Of a stretch of 64,000 bases of DNA, positions 54,650 through 64,000 are shown piece by piece (within the stretch, counting starts at the first letter, position 1; each line of letters opens with the position of its first letter). The stretch comes from Moringa oleifera (taxonomy: Eukaryota; Streptophyta; Magnoliopsida; Brassicales; Moringaceae): positions 5,272,501 through 5,336,500 of the forward strand of contig JAJFZO010000034.1 of assembly GCA_021397835.1 (NCBI GenBank), given 5' to 3'. A program made the translations under genes and the position numbers. The notes beneath the pieces were generated by a model that saw only the letters and a program-made list of their open reading frames with translations, had not been told where the DNA came from and searched no databases.

Positions 54650-55340
54650 GCCTTACAAGCCTCAATCTTTGCTTTTAAGCAAATAAACATCGCAATATTT
54701 AGTGTTGTCATTGATAAATGTGATAAAATACTTATTACAACCTCTTGTTTGTATAAATTTCAAATCATATATATCACTATGAATTAAATCAAATAATTCA
54801 ATGTTTTTTTTAATTGTGTGAAATGATGACCTTATTAATCTTGCCTCAATTGTCAAGTTTCACACTTACGTTTTGAATCAGTTTGGAATGAAGATATATG
54901 ATCCAAATTAATTAATCTATGCAATATATCATAGTAACATGTCCTAATATATTATACCATAAAATCATAAAACTCAAACAAGTGTATAGAAGAATCATTA
55001 TTTTATTCATAATTATCATTACATTGAGTTTAAAAAGCTCATCAAGTACATAATCATTCCCTACATATATTTTAAATTTTGACAAAATCACCTTGTTTAA
55101 CTCAAACACCATGTGAAATTCATGTTTGTTCAATAGTGACCTAGACATTAGGTTTTTACAGAGTTCCAGCACATACAGGATACTTTTTCCTAAATGTCAT
55201 CTTCAAAAGCATCTTTTCCTAACCTTCAATAGCTAAGGTGTTAGAATTACCTATGCAAACCTTCTCTCCATTGAGTGGCTAGAAGGAATTGAACCGCTCT
55301 CAATTTAAGCATGCATGCTAAGTGGCACCAATGTCAATCT
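54650..55340 (-). pseudogene. copia pol remnant (protease to integrase), minus strand
   Basis: Reading leftward from 55340: a degraded WWxDxGAT..H protease start and NGEKVCIGN (about 55330-55240), LVSGSLLNKHEFHMVFE-like sequence (55150-55080), then VLDELFKLNVM and the GAG-pre-integrase LGHV. The integrase start (FDLIHSDIYDLKFIQTRGCNKYFITFINDNTKYCDVYLLKSKD) ends at 54662. Beyond that the element is truncated. Several stops and frameshifts. The gag part of the same element continues at 56130-57050, beyond a plastid-derived insertion. Confidence 0.8.
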
Positions 55341-55528
55341 ACCGTTCTTTTTATTAATTAAAATTAAAAGACAAAAAAGAACAATAGAAGAATAATAATA
55401 ATAAATAATCAAAAAATTGGATTATCATACATATATTTCATTTCGAAAGATGAATAAGTCCATTTATTTAGTTCTGCATTTCTTGTACCTATTAGATATA
55501 TATTCACTTAGCTATTGAAGGTTAGGAA

Positions 55529-55788
55529 AAGATGAACAGGGCTAAGCGATCTGCCGAAGCTGTGGGATGTACAAATGCATCGGTAGGGGAGTGTTCCGCC
55601 CTCAAGGGAAGTGCCCACGCGAGCAAGGGTGGATGAAACGGAAGCGAGAATATCGGCTTGAGTAACGCAAACATTGGTGAGAATCCAATGCCCCAAAAAC
55701 CCAAGGGTTCCTCCGCAAGGTTTGTCCACTGATGGTGAGTCAGGGTCTAAGATCAGGTTGAAAAGCGTAGTCGATGGACAACAGGTGA
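55529..55788 (+). pseudogene. Plastid 23S rRNA fragment (nuclear plastid insertion)
   Basis: From aagatgaacagggctaagcg to gatggacaacaggtga this is a degraded stretch of plastid 23S rRNA. It includes the segments tgccgaagctgtgggatgta, aatgcatcggtaggggag and gtaacgcaaacattggtgag. Several C-to-T and G-to-A changes relative to what I know of the plastid gene suggest decay in a methylated nuclear setting. It is a 260-bp internal piece, not an rRNA gene. The minus-strand ORFs over it are artefacts. Confidence 0.88.
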
Positions 55789-56120
55789 TACAAATCTTTC
55801 CATTTTGCAATTCGATCTGATCCATTAGTTTGTAGAGCTATTTATTCGATTGCAGACATTTCTGGAACACCTCTAACATAGGGACAAATAGTCAATTTTG
55901 AAAGAACTTATTGTCAACCTCTTTCAGATATGAATCTATCTGATTCAGAAAAGAAGAACTTGCATCAGTATCTTAATTTTAATTCAAACATGGGTTTGAT
56001 TCACACTCCATGTTCTGAGAAATATTTATCATCCCGAAAGAGGAACCATGGCATATATGTTTGGAATAGATTCCATTTTTGAGAGAGTTGAAAAAGTACT
56101 ATCGCGTTGAAAGGTTCTAT
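55789..56120 (+). pseudogene. ycf2: Plastid ycf2 fragments, one forward and one inverted
   Basis: 55789-56040 reads as part of plastid ycf2 on the plus strand ([22 protein letters not shown], then [20 protein letters not shown] and [13 protein letters not shown]). A stop replaces one codon, near GTPLT. At about 56041 the sequence switches to the reverse complement of the next downstream ycf2 region (ggaaccatggcatatatg... to gaaaggttctat, ending about 56120). The junctions share a few bases (ggaa). Together with the adjoining 23S piece this is a mosaic NUPT. Confidence 0.88.
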
Positions 56121-56129
56121 CTCTTAGGT

Positions 56130-57050
56130 CAGACCCAAAGGTTTATGTTTTACACATCTTGACTGATGTGCTCCATCATATTCACCTAATAATTCTTTTT
56201 CTTTGACAATCAACAATAAGTGAATTTATATCATTCTTACCACTATTGAAGTACTTTCTTAGAAAACTTTTTGGTCTCGATTTTTGCTTATCCTTTTTAA
56301 TTATTTTTTTGAAGCTTTTTCCCATGCTACACTACATCAGCCTCAGTAGTAGCAAGATTGAATCCTCAATTTTCCTTCTTAAAAGTCTAATAACTAACAA
56401 GTCTAGATTCATCACCTTTTACTTGTCCTTAAGATAGTTCTTGAAATCCTTTCATCAAGGAGGCAGTCTTTCAATAATAAAAGCTACTTAGAAGCTTCCA
56501 CATATGATCATTCCCTTATCTTGAATGTCATATAAGGTCACTTAAATTTTGAACTTAAAGTGATTACATTTTTGAAATCTACCATTTTATATTTGAGAAA
56601 TTGACCAACCACAAATTTCTTTGCTCTAACATTGTTGGTTTTGTATTTCAATCAAGTGATTCCCATAACTTCTCGTTGTCTTCATTTTATTATAAACATT
56701 GTACTTTAATGAATCACGCAAATCATTCATTATATAATTCTTGCATAGAAATCAAAGGCATCCAAGTATGAATTGTATTGATGACTTTGCGTATTTATTT
56801 CATCCTCCTTTAGCTTAAGAGCAGCTTCAATCAAGAATCTCACCAGATTCAAGCTTGTTACATAAAACATCTTTTACTACCACCTCTTGAAATTCAAACC
56901 ATTGAATTTCTCTTGCTTTTCATTGTGATATATCAACGCCATTATTTTACTTAAACCATAAGGACAAACATCATGAGCAATGTTTAAATTTGAAGCCAAA
57001 ATTGAATTTATTTTAAAATTGTTAAAAAAATTAATAAATGACTTTATTCA
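56130..57050 (-). pseudogene. copia gag remnant, minus strand
   Basis: Minus-strand frames match a copia Gag (UBN2): EKQEKFNGLNFKRW and KMLFYVTSLNL (56920-56850), LKEDEINTQ, a DSLKYNVY block, KKFVVGQFLKYKMVD (56620-56560) and a DFKNYLKDK-like block near 56430, ending with an INLWV stretch near 56140. Stops and frameshifts throughout. It is the 5' part of the element whose pol lies at 54650-55340. LTRs were not identified. Confidence 0.75.
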
Positions 57051-58598
57051 AAAATAATAATTACTCAAAATATTACTAATACTCACAAATCGGTTTCATA
57101 GTCAAAATTATTTCAAAATGATTTATCTTTATGTAATTTAAAATAGCACTTGGCTAGCCTTCAAAGTATTATCTTACTACTAGAATACTTATAGATTATA
57201 GCGGTAGAGTTTTCACATATAAGTACCTTTTTTTTCTACACAAAGTCAAGAATGATTTTAGCTTTTAGCAATATTAACTAAAACAATTTTATAATACAAG
57301 CATAGATAATTTAATAAAAATTATTTTGCATCAATACAGTTCCTACATACATGTCAATAATAGCAAAATAATATTGACATTACATATTAATCATAATAAT
57401 ACAAAATTTTAATCTCAATTTTAAATTAAAATTGAATTAAACCTATAACAACAATAAGAAATAGATTAAAAAACCTTGAGACTTATGCAGCACGCAGATA
57501 GTTCATCCCCTTCTGGAGGTGTTGGAGTTTTGAAATGTACATCTTTTAGGATACAAAAGTAATAGTATTGAAAAGAAGCAGGCCAAAATTCTTTACCTAC
57601 TCTTCTTGTTCTATCATAATCATTTCTTACAGATTCCTTCCCGCATTACTTCGCAACAAGGGAAAAAAAAAAATGTTCCATGGAGTCCAGTATATTTATC
57701 TGATATTTTTTATGTAGCATCAACACTAATATTATTTATATATATGTATATGATATTTATACCGAAGTGAATCTTTGGAAGTTGTTCACGCATGGTCTTT
57801 GTGTTTGTATAAATGAATTCAGTCATTTTCAAGGGTAAAATGGATCAAGGGAGCGGTTTGAATTGACAAAATCAGTCTGTCTTGCTTAAAATGGACAAGT
57901 AAGTGCCAGATTGAATGAAACTTGGTCGGTTCATTCTGTCCATCCAATTATTCTAATATCAAAAAATTTGGAAGTCACAAGACTGATAATGGACGGCTTT
58001 AAAAGAGCTTCCGAGGCTCTGAAACTATCATCCATACAAGTGGACGACTAGACAAAAACTAGTGGAGAAGGACATGTCTTCCACACACTTGGCTCTCCCT
58101 CTAGGCTGCCTTCTCGACTCAAAATTGCCCAAAACAAAAAAGGAAACAAGGTCATGTCATCAGTTCCGGCCTCGTCTTGTCCTGTCTCGCTTTGGGTTCC
58201 CCACAAAAGAGCTTTAATTCTACACCATGCATACACTTCGCTTCTCTAGTAACTCAAATTGACTTGCTAACCACTCACCCCATGGAAAATCATGGTTTCT
58301 ACCCCATTCTCCAATCCCCATTAAGCCTTCTAACTTACCCAATCCTCTCTCGCCCACATCTACCCATTATCCCGGCCACACTTAGGTTGAGCTCTTCTTA
58401 AGATTCCTTTTCTATGATTTTACAACATTATGGCAGTGTTTTAAGTATTTTCTCCACCACTTGTTAAACCCTGGAAGTGCCGAGAAAAGAGTAAGATTTT
58501 TTTTTTGGGGGGTTGAAATGTAAAAAAAAGGAAACAGAGACCCTTTGTCATGGAATGGCATTCGTGTCATTCATTCGATGTGGGCTTGCTCGGTTTTC
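57051..58598. other. Intergenic and promoter of the B-box gene
   Basis: AT-rich to about 57750, then more balanced. No gene was recognised; frames at 58048-58236 and 58177-58401 overlap on opposite strands without similarity. The promoter of the B-box gene lies at the right end, with a TATA box at 58599-58606. Confidence 0.5.
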
Positions 58599-58607
58599 TT
58601 TATAAAT
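58599..58607 (+). promoter_or_regulatory. TATA box of the B-box microProtein gene
   Basis: ctttataaat, about 45-50 bp before the ATG at 58651. The frame also contains an ATG at 58606 that overlaps this TATA box and so would lie upstream of the expected transcript start, which supports the 58651 start. Confidence 0.6.
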
Positions 58608-58650
58608 GGGTATTTGTTCTTCCTGCTTCTTGGCCTTCCCTCACTCCAAA

Positions 58651-59028
58651 ATGTGCAGAGGCCTACAAGAGGGAAACAGACAAGCTAGTCTCTTCCTCAA
58701 AGATGTTGTTTCATCCGATGGAACGGTAGCCTCAATGTCTTGTGAGCTATGCGGCACCAGGGCTTCCATCTACTGCCAGGCAGATGATGCCTTTCTGTGT
58801 AGAAAATGTGATAAATGGGTGCATGAAGCTAACTTCTTAGCCCTCAGGCATATCAGGTGCTTGCTCTGCAAAGCATGCCAAAAGCTTACCCAACGTTATC
58901 TCATCGGAGCTTCTCGTGAAGTGTTGCTACCGACAATTGTGAGTTCGCCGGAGAGAAGGCAGCAGTGTGATCCCAACGTTCGAGGGAAATGCTCACGAAC
59001 CCTAAAAAGGCCTTTCTTGTTTCTTTGA
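58651..59028 (+). CDS. B-box zinc finger microProtein (BBX30/BBX31, miP1-like)
   Basis: Single exon of 125 residues starting MCRGL, as Arabidopsis BBX30/31 do. One B-box has ligands C31, C34, C42, D45, C50, C53, H58 and H67 (CELCGTRASIYC...CRKCDKWVH...H). It is followed by LLCKACQKLTQRYLIG and a C-terminal PFLFL. Known family members lack the CCT domain, bind CONSTANS/BBX partners through the B-box and recruit TOPLESS corepressors through the PF(V/L)FL tail, delaying flowering and affecting light responses. The frame extends 15 codons upstream to 58606, but that ATG overlaps a TATA box, so 58651 is preferred. It is intact, and convergent with a CONSTANS-LIKE gene 2.2 kb away. Confidence 0.88.
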   Translation: MCRGLQEGNRQASLFLKDVVSSDGTVASMSCELCGTRASIYCQADDAFLCRKCDKWVHEANFLALRHIRCLLCKACQKLTQRYLIGASREVLLPTIVSSPERRQQCDPNVRGKCSRTLKRPFLFL

Positions 59029-59780
59029 TTCTTAGCTCCCTTTAGCTTCTTCTTCTTCTTCTTCTTCTTATTTCTTTCCTTTTACTACGATTTCGGGATC
59101 TGGGTTTTTCTGGCTGCTTGAATTGGTGGGTGATTTGTGTCTTGTGTTCTTCCTGGAGAGAAGTGAAACAAAGGGGTCTTGGATAAAGAAAGTGCAGGAA
59201 TCGATCATGTCGTACCAAAACCTGTTAGGTACTTACATGCAACATACCCAAAACTGAGAGATATTAGCTACCTGAATTCTGATGAAAAGAAGAAACAGAT
59301 TGAAGAAAATCAATCTATGTAATACTTAGGAATCTTGTAGACCTCAAGCATTTATGCATCTTGATTTCTTCATTGATCTTTCAGATTTACCCAGCTTGTT
59401 TGCCTGTTTATTTTTCTTGTTTTCTTTGGTGGGTATGGCAACCATGCCTTTCTGTCAAGGAGAAGTCATTTTTGGTAAAAGACACACCTGCTTATGCCAA
59501 TCTAATTATCTGTATAAGCTAGAGTCAGAGATCAGAAAGCATTATACCAATGATAAATCTGATCCTCTTAATAATATGGATTTTGAAGAAGCATACAGGC
59601 TCTGAAACAATACAGGGTATGTTCATTGGATTTCCAAGCAAGATGGTAGAGACAAGCAATTCAATAGATATCAAAAGACATTGATCCAGGGATGAAAGGA
59701 AAAGAAGAAAGATTTAACTGTGTTCAGAAAATGCAGTGAGCTCAAATGTTCTCCATGAATGGCACAAAGAAGATGAAGGA
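59029..59780 (+). other. 3' region of the B-box gene; no further gene recognised
   Basis: Probable 3' UTR with a cttctt run at 59045-59068, then unrecognised sequence. An 83-codon frame at 59354-59605 (FGKRHTCLCQSNYLYKLESEI..) has no family I know and starts with a hydrophobic stretch; it is left as uncertain. Confidence 0.4.
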
Positions 59781-59990
59781 TAAATGACTCTTTACAGTTT
59801 CAGAAAATGAAAATGCTACACTTTATTTCTACCAATTGAAACAGATGCTAAATGACAATATAAATTCACCTAATGTGACCAAGAATAAATGACTCTTTAC
59901 AGTTTCAAAGAATAAAAATGCTACACTTTATTTCTACCAATTGAAACAGAAACTAGTTGACAATATAAATTCACCTAAGGTGGCCAAAAT
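59781..59990. repeat. 105-bp tandem duplication
   Basis: Units at 59781-59885 and 59886-59990 both begin taaatgactctttacagttt and contain ctacactttatttctaccaa. They are about 90% identical by eye. Confidence 0.85.
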
Positions 59991-61249
59991 TCTTTAGGGA
60001 CTAGGACTTTCGCTGCAGCATGCCACTAGCAACAGAGTGAGAGGAGGGAGGACCTCAGGAAAAGAAGAGGAAGATGAGATAGAGGCTGTCAAGAATGTGA
60101 TTCTTCACCAATGGTGTATCCGTTGACCTGAATGTCCTCTAAAATTGCTGGAGTGAAAACAAAAGAATGAGTTCAGTGATTTTCAGTGATAAGAAATTTA
60201 GTCAATAACTGTTCTTATAGTAGAGCCATGGCTCAACTAATTCAAGATTCATCAGTGCAGAAAAGAAGCAGTGACATCACTCATAAGACTACTACAAGTA
60301 CAAGACCTGAGGAAGTTGATAGTTTCTGAGGCATGATCAGTTGTTCCGGCACCCAAAACTCAAGCAGTTCAAGGTGACTACCAGCACCATAGATCTGCCA
60401 TCATATATACAGAAATGTGCTTACATTGAAACTAAACAGCAAAACATGACAAGTGCTTGAAAGTTTGATTATTTTGCACGGCAACAAGAATAAAGAAAGC
60501 ACTACATTGTATAAGAGTAAAAGAGAGACTTATGAAGGTTGAATCCATTATCCACGGTCCTGAAATTGGAGGAACACCTAGATCTGTGAATGCAAGAACA
60601 GTTTACACAGCCTACAAATCTGGTCAAGTATATAAAACCCAAGTCATGAAAAGATGAGACAGTAACATGTCATGAAAACAGAAGAAATCCTCAGGATTCA
60701 TCTGCAAAACCATGAAGTAATTGACAATCATTGAGAGTTATCATCAGTCATCATAATCATCAACTACCCAACAATTGAAATGGGGGATAATGTTTTCGTA
60801 GCATGAGAGGACTAGGCAGATCACTAGATCATACAGAACTAATTGCAAGACCCTAATCATGCATCATGCCACCAATGCCATTAATCATGAAGTGCAAGCT
60901 CAAAACAGAAAGTTGGATACTTTCCAAGATATTTGATAAACGACAACATCAAGGTGATGATAAAAATCAGATCACTCATCTCCCCTGTCATTAAATGGCA
61001 GGTATTACAGAAAATGGAGCAAAAAAACTTCTACGACTGCAACTGCACTAACTTATTAAACTCAAGGCATGGTGGAGGGCTTCGAGTTTAAACATGCTCA
61101 AATGAGAATAATATAACCAGATGTGCATTCTTTAAATCCTTCTGCACAGTTACAAGGAACATCAGCTGCATTGGTAGCGCAGGAAAAATACATCAAATAC
61201 CTTAATGGTTCATCTCTGGATAATCACAACAGTGATTTGATAATCTGGC
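59991..61249 (-). other. Region 3' of the CONSTANS-LIKE gene, with possible extra exons
   Basis: Directly downstream of the CCT stop codon. Three short minus-strand stretches are open and have plausible splice acceptors: about 60583-60540 (LGVPPISGPWIMDS), 60395-60312 (IYGAGSHLELLEFW) and 60170-60110 (ILEDIQVNGYTIGEES). I recognise no protein. They could be 3' UTR, an alternative 3' end, or a separate gene. Confidence 0.3.
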
Positions 61250-63736
61250 TCAGTAGTTCCTTGTAACAAGAGGATCATAATCATATGCTTCACCTGCTTT
61301 CACAAATCTACCTTTCACGCGTTTCCTGGTATCTGCCCTAGCTTTACGAGAGGCATACCTTATCTGCTTACCAAACCTGCAGAATGGCAAAAGTTCAAAA
61401 TCTAGTAGGAGCTACAATGTAAGCAGAACTCATCATACTAAACCCTGTGATTAATGTGAAGCAGCTCCAGTGAGCTTCATGGGTAATACTTAAATAAACA
61501 TGTCCCAAGCAGCCAAAACCAAATTATAGAGAAATTTAAAGAATAACCATATCTACAGGCCAGCCAGCAAAAAAATATCATTCTTGAATCACATTCTAGT
61601 TAATCTCATAAGAAGAATGCACTCACTCTTTTAGATCTTTATACATATAGCTCTTTGATAAAACAACACAAGTCCATTCCTGTTGTCCAGTTCATAAGAT
61701 TATTTCATGCAAGTTCGATGTATCTCAGAAGCAGTCTCTCAGTGCAATATCAAATAATTTTAGGAAAGAGAGTTTCAGATAACAATAGATTTCTATTATA
61801 AGTTGCTGATTACAGGTATCAAATATAATCAACACATGATGGCCTCAAGGAATGAAGAAATTAACATGAATATAATCCAAAGAAGTTCAATAAATCTCAG
61901 AAGCAGTCTCTCAGTGCAATATCAAATAAGTTTAGGAAAGAAAGTTCAGATAACAATAGATTTCTATAATAAGATGCTGATTACAGGTACCAAATTAAAT
62001 CAACACATGATGGCCTCAATGAACGAAGAAATCAACATGAATATCATCCAAAGAGAAAACGAGAAGGAAAAGTAACACAAAGAAGAAGATAGAGAGAACA
62101 AGCAAAAGAAATAGAGAAGTTACTGTAAAAATAAAAGGCGAAGGTAAACTAAAACAGAGTTTCCTGAAGTTTTTAACATATCACCTGAATTTCTAAAGTT
62201 TCAATATGAATAATTTGGTCATTCAATTTACAATCTGAGGTAATGTAGTCCTCATCTTTGTTATGAAGTACTAGAACTTTACAGCAAAAATGCAAGTACT
62301 AAATCAAAAATAAAAGTGTAACAGAGACAGAATTGAAAGTTCCAGCAGTAAGTTGTCTGCAGTAAAATTTCAGAGACTTGAATACAATTTTATAAAGATT
62401 TAGTGATGAAACAACTTAGATCAATTCTACATATGCACATATATAACATAAAGATGTCCACAAGATGTGAAAAGCATGTTATATATAAATGGAGAAAAGA
62501 TATGTACGTTCGTGTTTTCTTCTTTTCGTTGTATCTCATCTTTGCCTTATCCCTTGCTTGTGGGCAACTAGCTTCCAAATTTGATTCCCATGGTGATTCA
62601 CCAGTCAGAAATAACGGGGACAACCCACAATCCTGATAATCAGTAGCACTGCTTTCACCGGTTATGTTTGACAATGAAAGTGACATGCTTGAATGAACTT
62701 GTCCAGCCGGAAATCCCAGATTGATACTTCTGTTGCAGCTTGGATTCATAACTATGCAATTAGCACCGCTGTTCATTGGCTGCATGACATTAGCTGACCC
62801 AGCAACATGAGAGGATTGAAAAGCTGCACAATCTTGTTTTCCTGATGATGATGTCTGACAGAACAAACAATGGTGTCAATCAGCAGAAATGCTTGTCAGC
62901 TTCATGTACAAAAAAGACTTCATAATAAGTAAATTCTTAATTGCAACTACATTTGTTACCATTACAGCAAAATGTATCATATATATAATCAGCACTAGAA
63001 CATGCTGAGCATCATCTATCCGTACAGAATTTAAAATCAACATTTTCACTTTCTTCGATGTAGATGATATGTTACCCTGACACAGTTATTTAGCTAGATA
63101 TATCAAGTTCTACATGCAACAGTCTATTGAACTATGTAGTGGTGATTACAGGAAATGCATGAACTAAAAACGAATTCAATTTTTTATTATCTACAAATTA
63201 CCTTTTCTTTTTTTTTTTCCCCCATTTATATGATGGTGTGGAGCTTTTGACTGGTAAAGGATGGATAGCAGAAGGTAAATCCCTTCACTGATAATGATAC
63301 AATGATGAAAGGAGGAAAAACATAGAATGCCAACAGAAACAAGATAATTGACCTCTTGTGGGAGCTAATGCAAAAGAACAATTCTTAGGAAATACATTTG
63401 CTTAGATATGCGACATGTAAAGAAAGAGAATTGTATATATATACACATACATACACACACACACACAAAGTGTTTATGAGGAAGCTACGAGAAACATAAT
63501 TTAGAGAAAACCTCTAGTGCATTCTCAGTAGGACCATTGGACTCAGTAACTGACAAGTTTTTCTCCATTAACAGGCAATCTGTCCCTACATCCTCGAGTT
63601 GGTATTTGGTATGACCTTGTGGACAGCCAAACATCTCATCATCAGCTTCAAAGTTCAATGGAACATCACCCATGTTCAGACCTTCACAGAGATCATCACT
63701 ATCATGTAGTTTGAGATCTTTAAATTTGTAACAACC
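61250..63736 (-). CDS. CONSTANS-LIKE B-box/CCT factor, 3' exons (partial gene)
   Basis: Three exons join in frame: 63736-63512, 62854-62508 and 61376-61250, giving the last 232 residues. They contain [19 protein letters not shown], a [17 protein letters not shown] stretch, [25 protein letters not shown], and the CCT domain split by an intron: [10 protein letters not shown] / [24 protein letters not shown], ending [17 protein letters not shown]. This tail is characteristic of COL9/10 and COL14/15-type BBX proteins, nuclear regulators of flowering and light responses. The CCT domain binds DNA or NF-Y subunits. The B-boxes and start lie beyond the right edge. No lesion was seen. The intron between the last two exons is 1.1 kb and holds a 172-bp tandem duplication. 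Confidence 0.9.
61711..62053. repeat. 172-bp tandem duplication inside the COL intron
   Basis: Units at 61711-61882 and 61883-62053 share ctcagaagcagtctctcagt and caacacatgatggcctcaa. They are about 90% identical by eye. The 90-codon ORF over it is a by-product of the repeat. Confidence 0.85.
63430..63467. repeat. TA/CA microsatellite
   Basis: A compound run of TA, CATA and CA dinucleotides in the COL intron. Confidence 0.85.
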
Positions 63737-64000
63737 CTGCAGCAAATGCAGTTGAAGAATGCATGAACTCAGATTCTAAAACCATAGAAATTTACTTTGC
63801 GTAACCAGAAAGATCAAGCATTCAAGAAGAGCTCGAAATGCCAAGGCTCATTTTTACAAATAGAAAAAACATTTAAATGCACGAACTGAACTCATAAGAT
63901 GACATTGTGATAAACAGAGAAAATTGTGTTAGACTAAATACGTCACGAGGCAAGAACAAACATTACAACAAATTTGTAAAATTTCATTGAGAAAGACTCT

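Noticed and set aside
55508..55825. 105-codon minus-strand ORF as a protein gene
   Set aside because: It lies over the plastid 23S rRNA fragment; the open frame is a chance result of GC-richer rRNA sequence.
61803..62075. 90-codon ORF in the COL intron
   Set aside because: Created by the 172-bp tandem duplication inside an intron.

Overview
The window is nuclear DNA from a dicot plant. The evidence is intron-bearing plant gene families (beta-amylase, cysteine-rich receptor kinase, DUF604 fringe-like glycosyltransferase, B-box/CONSTANS-like factors), very AT-rich spacers, Ty1/copia, hAT and CACTA-type elements, and pieces of plastid DNA. I cannot assign a species.

Layout, left to right. 1-160 is the last exon of a beta-amylase gene (copy A) whose body lies outside the window. 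161-6617 is its downstream spacer, which is repeated after beta-amylase copy C at 35211-42600. 6.6-17.5 kb is a nest of decayed transposons: a hAT transposase remnant, CACTA-like subterminal repeats, a captured intron-containing LRK10L-type receptor kinase fragment, and a second, nearly bounded hAT element with TIRs and an imperfect 8-bp target duplication. 18.86-21.62 kb (minus) is an apparently intact cysteine-rich receptor-like kinase. 23.9-24.4 kb is a truncated beta-amylase fragment (copy B). 25074-30104 is a full-length but inactivated Ty1/copia element with two LTRs and a perfect 5-bp target duplication. 33.2-35.4 kb is beta-amylase copy C, with seven recognisable exons but two frameshifts and a lost splice acceptor. 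35.4-42.6 kb is the second copy of the A spacer, carrying two extra insertions. 44.8-46.4 kb and 49.9-52.6 kb are two tandem, same-strand DUF604 glycosyltransferase genes, with a PIF/Harbinger-like MITE between them. 54.6-57.0 kb is a degenerate copia element on the minus strand, broken by a mosaic plastid insertion (23S rRNA plus ycf2, partly inverted). 58.65-59.03 kb is a small B-box microProtein gene. 61.25-63.74 kb (minus) holds the 3' exons of a CONSTANS-LIKE gene with a CCT domain, running off the right edge.

Four genes look functional by inspection: the receptor kinase, both DUF604 genes and the B-box microProtein; the visible part of the CONSTANS-LIKE gene is also intact. The beta-amylase locus is a tandem family in decay: none of the copies fully visible here can encode an intact enzyme. 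The B-box microProtein and the CONSTANS-LIKE gene are convergent neighbours from the same superfamily. The most unusual structures are the plastid mosaic with an inverted 28-bp filler copied from the host retroelement, and the CACTA-like element carrying a kinase gene piece.
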